This document shows, piece by piece, positions 61,046 to 64,000 of a stretch of 64,000 nucleotides of DNA. Within the stretch, counting starts at the first letter, position 1. Each line of letters starts with the position of its first letter. The stretch spans positions 13,099,479-13,163,478 of the forward strand of contig CM049321.1 of assembly GCA_026874595.1 (NCBI GenBank). The letters are read 5' to 3'. The notes beneath the pieces were generated by a model. The model saw only the letters and a program-made list of their open reading frames with translations, searched no databases and was not told where the DNA came from. The position numbers and the translations under genes were made by a program. This DNA comes from Sipunculus nudus. Its lineage: Eukaryota > Annelida > Sipuncula > Golfingiida > Sipunculidae.

Positions 61046-61102
61046 CCCAGGACAAAAACAAATACTACTGTAGGTGGGAACTCATTTATGGGATTATAAT
61101 AA

Positions 61103-62670
61103 ACAAGTGACCCATGGGTCATGACGCTCAGCTGACTGGGAAAAGATTCGCAAAAGGAAATTTTATCATCAGAATGGTAGTATATACCCATTCAACTGAA
61201 GCATCAAACAGATTAACCAACAGGCCAAGATTTAGTCTGTATTTATATATCTCAAAAATAGAGAAAAATGTGTAAACTTTTAAAACTAGAATACAGGTAA
61301 CCGACAAGTGACTACATGTATCTGCCAAAATCGGATAGTGAGGCATGGATTGAGTGGCAAGGGGAAATAGAGTGAGGTATGTTGCATATTAGCATGGATG
61401 TCTGCAGCCTAAATGTGTATGTAGGTTGTGCCACCTACCACAAATCCAGAAAGCTGTCCAAGTTGTATACACCTGCAAAATTTTAGGCAGAAAAGTCAAA
61501 CCACTACATGTATATGAGCGATTTTTGCCCATGGCAGACAAACAGACAAACATTGTGCAAAAATCTTTGCAGGTAACCCCTCCAGTTTTGTGTATGATAA
61601 AGACCTATGTGAGATCTAAACACATGCACAATTTTGGCCCAATCGGTCAAATGGTTCCTGAGATATGAGCTTGGATGTGTCCAGCGTTAACTAGAATGTA
61701 GGTGGCGCCACCTGTCATAAAATCAAGAAAGCTGTCCACGATGTATAAACCTGCAAAATTTTAGGCAGTTATGTCGAACCACTACAGAGAAATGAGTGAT
61801 TTTAGGCCAACAGAGGTAACAGAGACCTAATTTCTGGTTCCATGGAGACTTTTCATAGGTCTCTCAGTGTGTCGAAAATGAAGATTCTAGGTCCAGTCGT
61901 TACGATTTGTGCCACGCTAACAGATGACAGCATCCTCAAAGGTCTCAAAAATAGAGGAAAAAATCGTAAAAAATCAAACAGTAGAGGTGGCGCCACCAGT
62001 CTGCAGGAACTGATCGAACATCATGATCAATATGTATGCAAAAAATGAAGACCATCAGTGATGTAGTTATTGAGATATTGAAGTTTTTGTATGAAATTTT
62101 TTACTATTCTGGGGGGTACTTTGGGGCCCCATAGCTCAAAGGATATGGGTAACAGAGACCTAATTTCTGGTTTCCAAGGAGATTTTTCATGGACCTCTCA
62201 GTGTGTCAAGAATTAAGATTCTAAGTCCAGTCTTTATGATTTGTGCCTAGTTAACAGATGTTCACATTTTTAAAGGTCTCAAAAATAGAGAAAAAAATTC
62301 GTAAAAAATCGAAAAATACAGGTGGCGCCACCAGTCTGCAGGAAGTGATGTAACATCTCATGATCAATATGTATGCCAAAAATCATGACCATCAGTCAAG
62401 TAGTTAATGAGATATTGAAGTTTTTGTATGAAATTTTTGACTTTTCTGGGGGGTACTTTGGGGCCCCATAGCTCGAAGGATATGGGTAACAGAGACCTAA
62501 TTTCTGGTATCCAAGGAGATTTTTTATGGACCTCTCAGAATCCCAAGTTACAAGGTTCTAGGTCCAGCGGTTACGATTTGTGCCTGGTTAACGGACGGAC
62601 AGACGGACAGGCGGACGACGGACAGAGTGATCGCTATAGCTCAGATGACTTTCAGTCAGCTGAGCTAAAA
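61103..62670. mobile_element. 1.6-kb element with the same ends as the 30.4-kb element
   Basis: Begins ACAAGTGACCCATGGGTCAT, GACGCTCAGCTGACT and ends CAGATGACTTTCAGTCAGCT, GAGCTAAAA. The interior has ~333-bp tandem units marked by GGTAACAGAGACCTAATTTC (about 61815, 62148, 62484) with AGGTGGCGCCACCAGTCTGC between them, plus a GGACGGACAGACGG tract. No coding capacity. Confidence 0.75.
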
Positions 62671-63086
62671 ACTGTGTGATTGAAACATCTCAGCCAAAAC
62701 CAGTGGCAGGACCACCTATATTACACAAAAGTCCATTCATAAAACAAAATTCCATTTATCAGTGTATTAATGAACATTACCCTGAGGGGTATGATGTAGA
62801 CAAGAAAGGTAAGCACATCTGATCCAGTAACCTGAGACTGATACTTCTGACAAGGCCATCTATCACACTAGCCATCAACATGAAGGATGTTATATAAGTA
62901 TTAGGTGTACTGTCTAATGTAGGGCTGTTGTTCTTAGGTCTGGCTTGGTTGTACTTGTGTTAAAACTTAAATGTGTCAGGTCATCAATGCAAAGTCTTAT
63001 AGAATTATAGAAAGACTTTCATTAGGGTTAATGCCAAAGAAATAACTGAAACAAAATTATTCAAAAGTTAATAACCATTATAATTG

Positions 63087-64000
63087 TATCCGCCAAAACA
63101 GAGTTTTGCGGATACTATGTTTTCAGCTGGTCGCCGCCACCGCCACCGCCGCCGCCGCGTAGGTGTCCGGAGAACTCCTCCGTAACCGCTGGGCAGAATT
63201 TTCCGAAACCCGGGATTATGTTCGGGTCACATGTGAACTGCTGCGCCCCGATTTTGTTTTGACCTCTGACCTTTCCTCTGCGCTCTGCGTCCGTTTGTGC
63301 GTCTGTTTCCACACATAAACCCACATATCTCGGGAACCGTTTGACCGATCAGGAAAATTTTTTTGCACAAATGTAGCCCTCGGAGAGCTTTATAACATAC
63401 ACCAAAAATGGTGGCGCCACCTGCAACCATGTTTGCACAGTGTCCATCTGTTCGTCTGCCTTGGGTTAAAATCACTCATATCTCTGCAGTGACTTGACTA
63501 ATTCACCTGAAATTCGGCATGCGCAAACATCCTGGATAGCTTTTCTGATTTTATGACAGGTGGCGCCACCTACATTCACGTTGACGCTGCAGACATCCAA
63601 GCTCATATCTCGGGAACCGTTTGACCGATCAGGAAAATTCTTTTGCACAAATGTAGCCCTTGGAGAGCTTTATAACATACACCAAAAATGGTGGCGCCAC
63701 CTGCAACCATGTTTGCACAGTGTCCATCTGTTCGTCTGCCTTGGGTTAAAATCACTCATATCTCTGCAGTGACTTCGCTAATTCACCTGAAATTTGGCAT
63801 GCGTATACATCCTGGATAGCTTATCTGATTTTATGACAGGTGGCGCCACCTACATTCACGTTTACGCTGCAGACATCCAAGCTCATATCTCGGGAACCGT
63901 TTGACCGATCAGGAAAATTCTTTTGCACAAATGTAGCCCTTGGAGAGCTTTATAACATACACCAAAAATGGTGCCGCTACCTGCAACCATGTTTGTACAG
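63087..64000. mobile_element. Hairpin-headed element with ~280-bp tandem array, cut by window end
   Basis: Starts with an imperfect hairpin TATCCGCCAAAACAGAGTTT, TGCGGATA, then a CCG/CCA-rich stretch (63130-63160). From about 63320 a ~280-bp unit repeats: ATATCTCGGGAACCGTTTGA recurs near 63327, 63606 and 63885. Each unit has two GGTGGCGCCACC palindromes; the last is mutated to GGTGCCGCTACC. It is the reverse complement of modules at 52.7 and 61.4 kb. Confidence 0.8.

Larger units (their letters stand above)
58384..63086. other. Sequence upstream of the 58-kb exon
   Basis: Presumed intron or 5' flank of the gene. Holds the repeat pieces at 60870-61045 and the element at 61103-62670. No upstream exon, promoter or other gene was recognised in 58390-60870 or 62680-63086. 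Confidence 0.6.

Overview
This window looks like nuclear DNA from a lophotrochozoan invertebrate, most likely a bivalve mollusc. It is AT-rich, with very short exons, long introns and dense short repeats. The bivalve guess rests on repeat architecture: non-autonomous elements bounded by an 11-bp inverted repeat, carrying a ~180-bp tandem array like the pearl/Helitron-type elements of bivalves. No marker gene fixes the species. All coordinates and repeat relationships were read by eye, without alignment software.

Only one protein-coding gene can be supported: a La-related protein 4 family gene (LARP4/LARP4B), transcribed on the minus strand, so its 5' side lies at high coordinates. Nine coding exons were assembled by splice signal, reading phase and family resemblance: 58263-58174, 37118-36974, 20628-20470, 19910-19826, 15049-14913, 4057-3954, 3682-3518, 2685-2521 and 1900-1814. 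They total 1137 nt, exactly 379 codons with no stop, and the phases agree at every junction. In order they encode an acidic N-terminal piece, a PAM2-type PABP-binding motif, a Pro/Ser/Thr-rich linker, the La motif (split over two exons), an RRM-like domain (two exons plus the start of a third) and the beginning of the Gln/Pro-rich C-terminal part. The extreme N-terminus and the C-terminus lie outside the window or were not found. A possible alternative first exon ends at 48005.

The most unusual feature is that three exon boundaries of this gene sit in tandem repeats that multiply the splice site itself. The PAM2 exon ends in a ~13.7-copy 48-bp array (36359-37015) in which most units carry the same in-frame GTGAGT donor. 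The next exon ends in a 15-copy 35-bp array (19981-20505) in which many units carry the GTAGGC donor. The 58-kb exon is preceded by several tandem copies of its acceptor.

The rest is intron filled with mobile elements, many nested: TA-flanked MITEs (2.3, 11.8, 13.7, 21.2 and 45.8 kb), elements with CAGGG termini (7.0, 37.5 and 57.1 kb), a tRNA-derived SINE piece (5.9 kb), pearl-like elements (40.6 and 53.6 kb), and large composites with GGACGGAC tracts (30.1-33.7 and 61.1-62.7 kb). The window ends inside a ~280-bp tandem array (63.1-64.0 kb) rich in the palindrome GGTGGCGCCACC. Other open reading frames are short, match no family I recognise and usually coincide with repeats.
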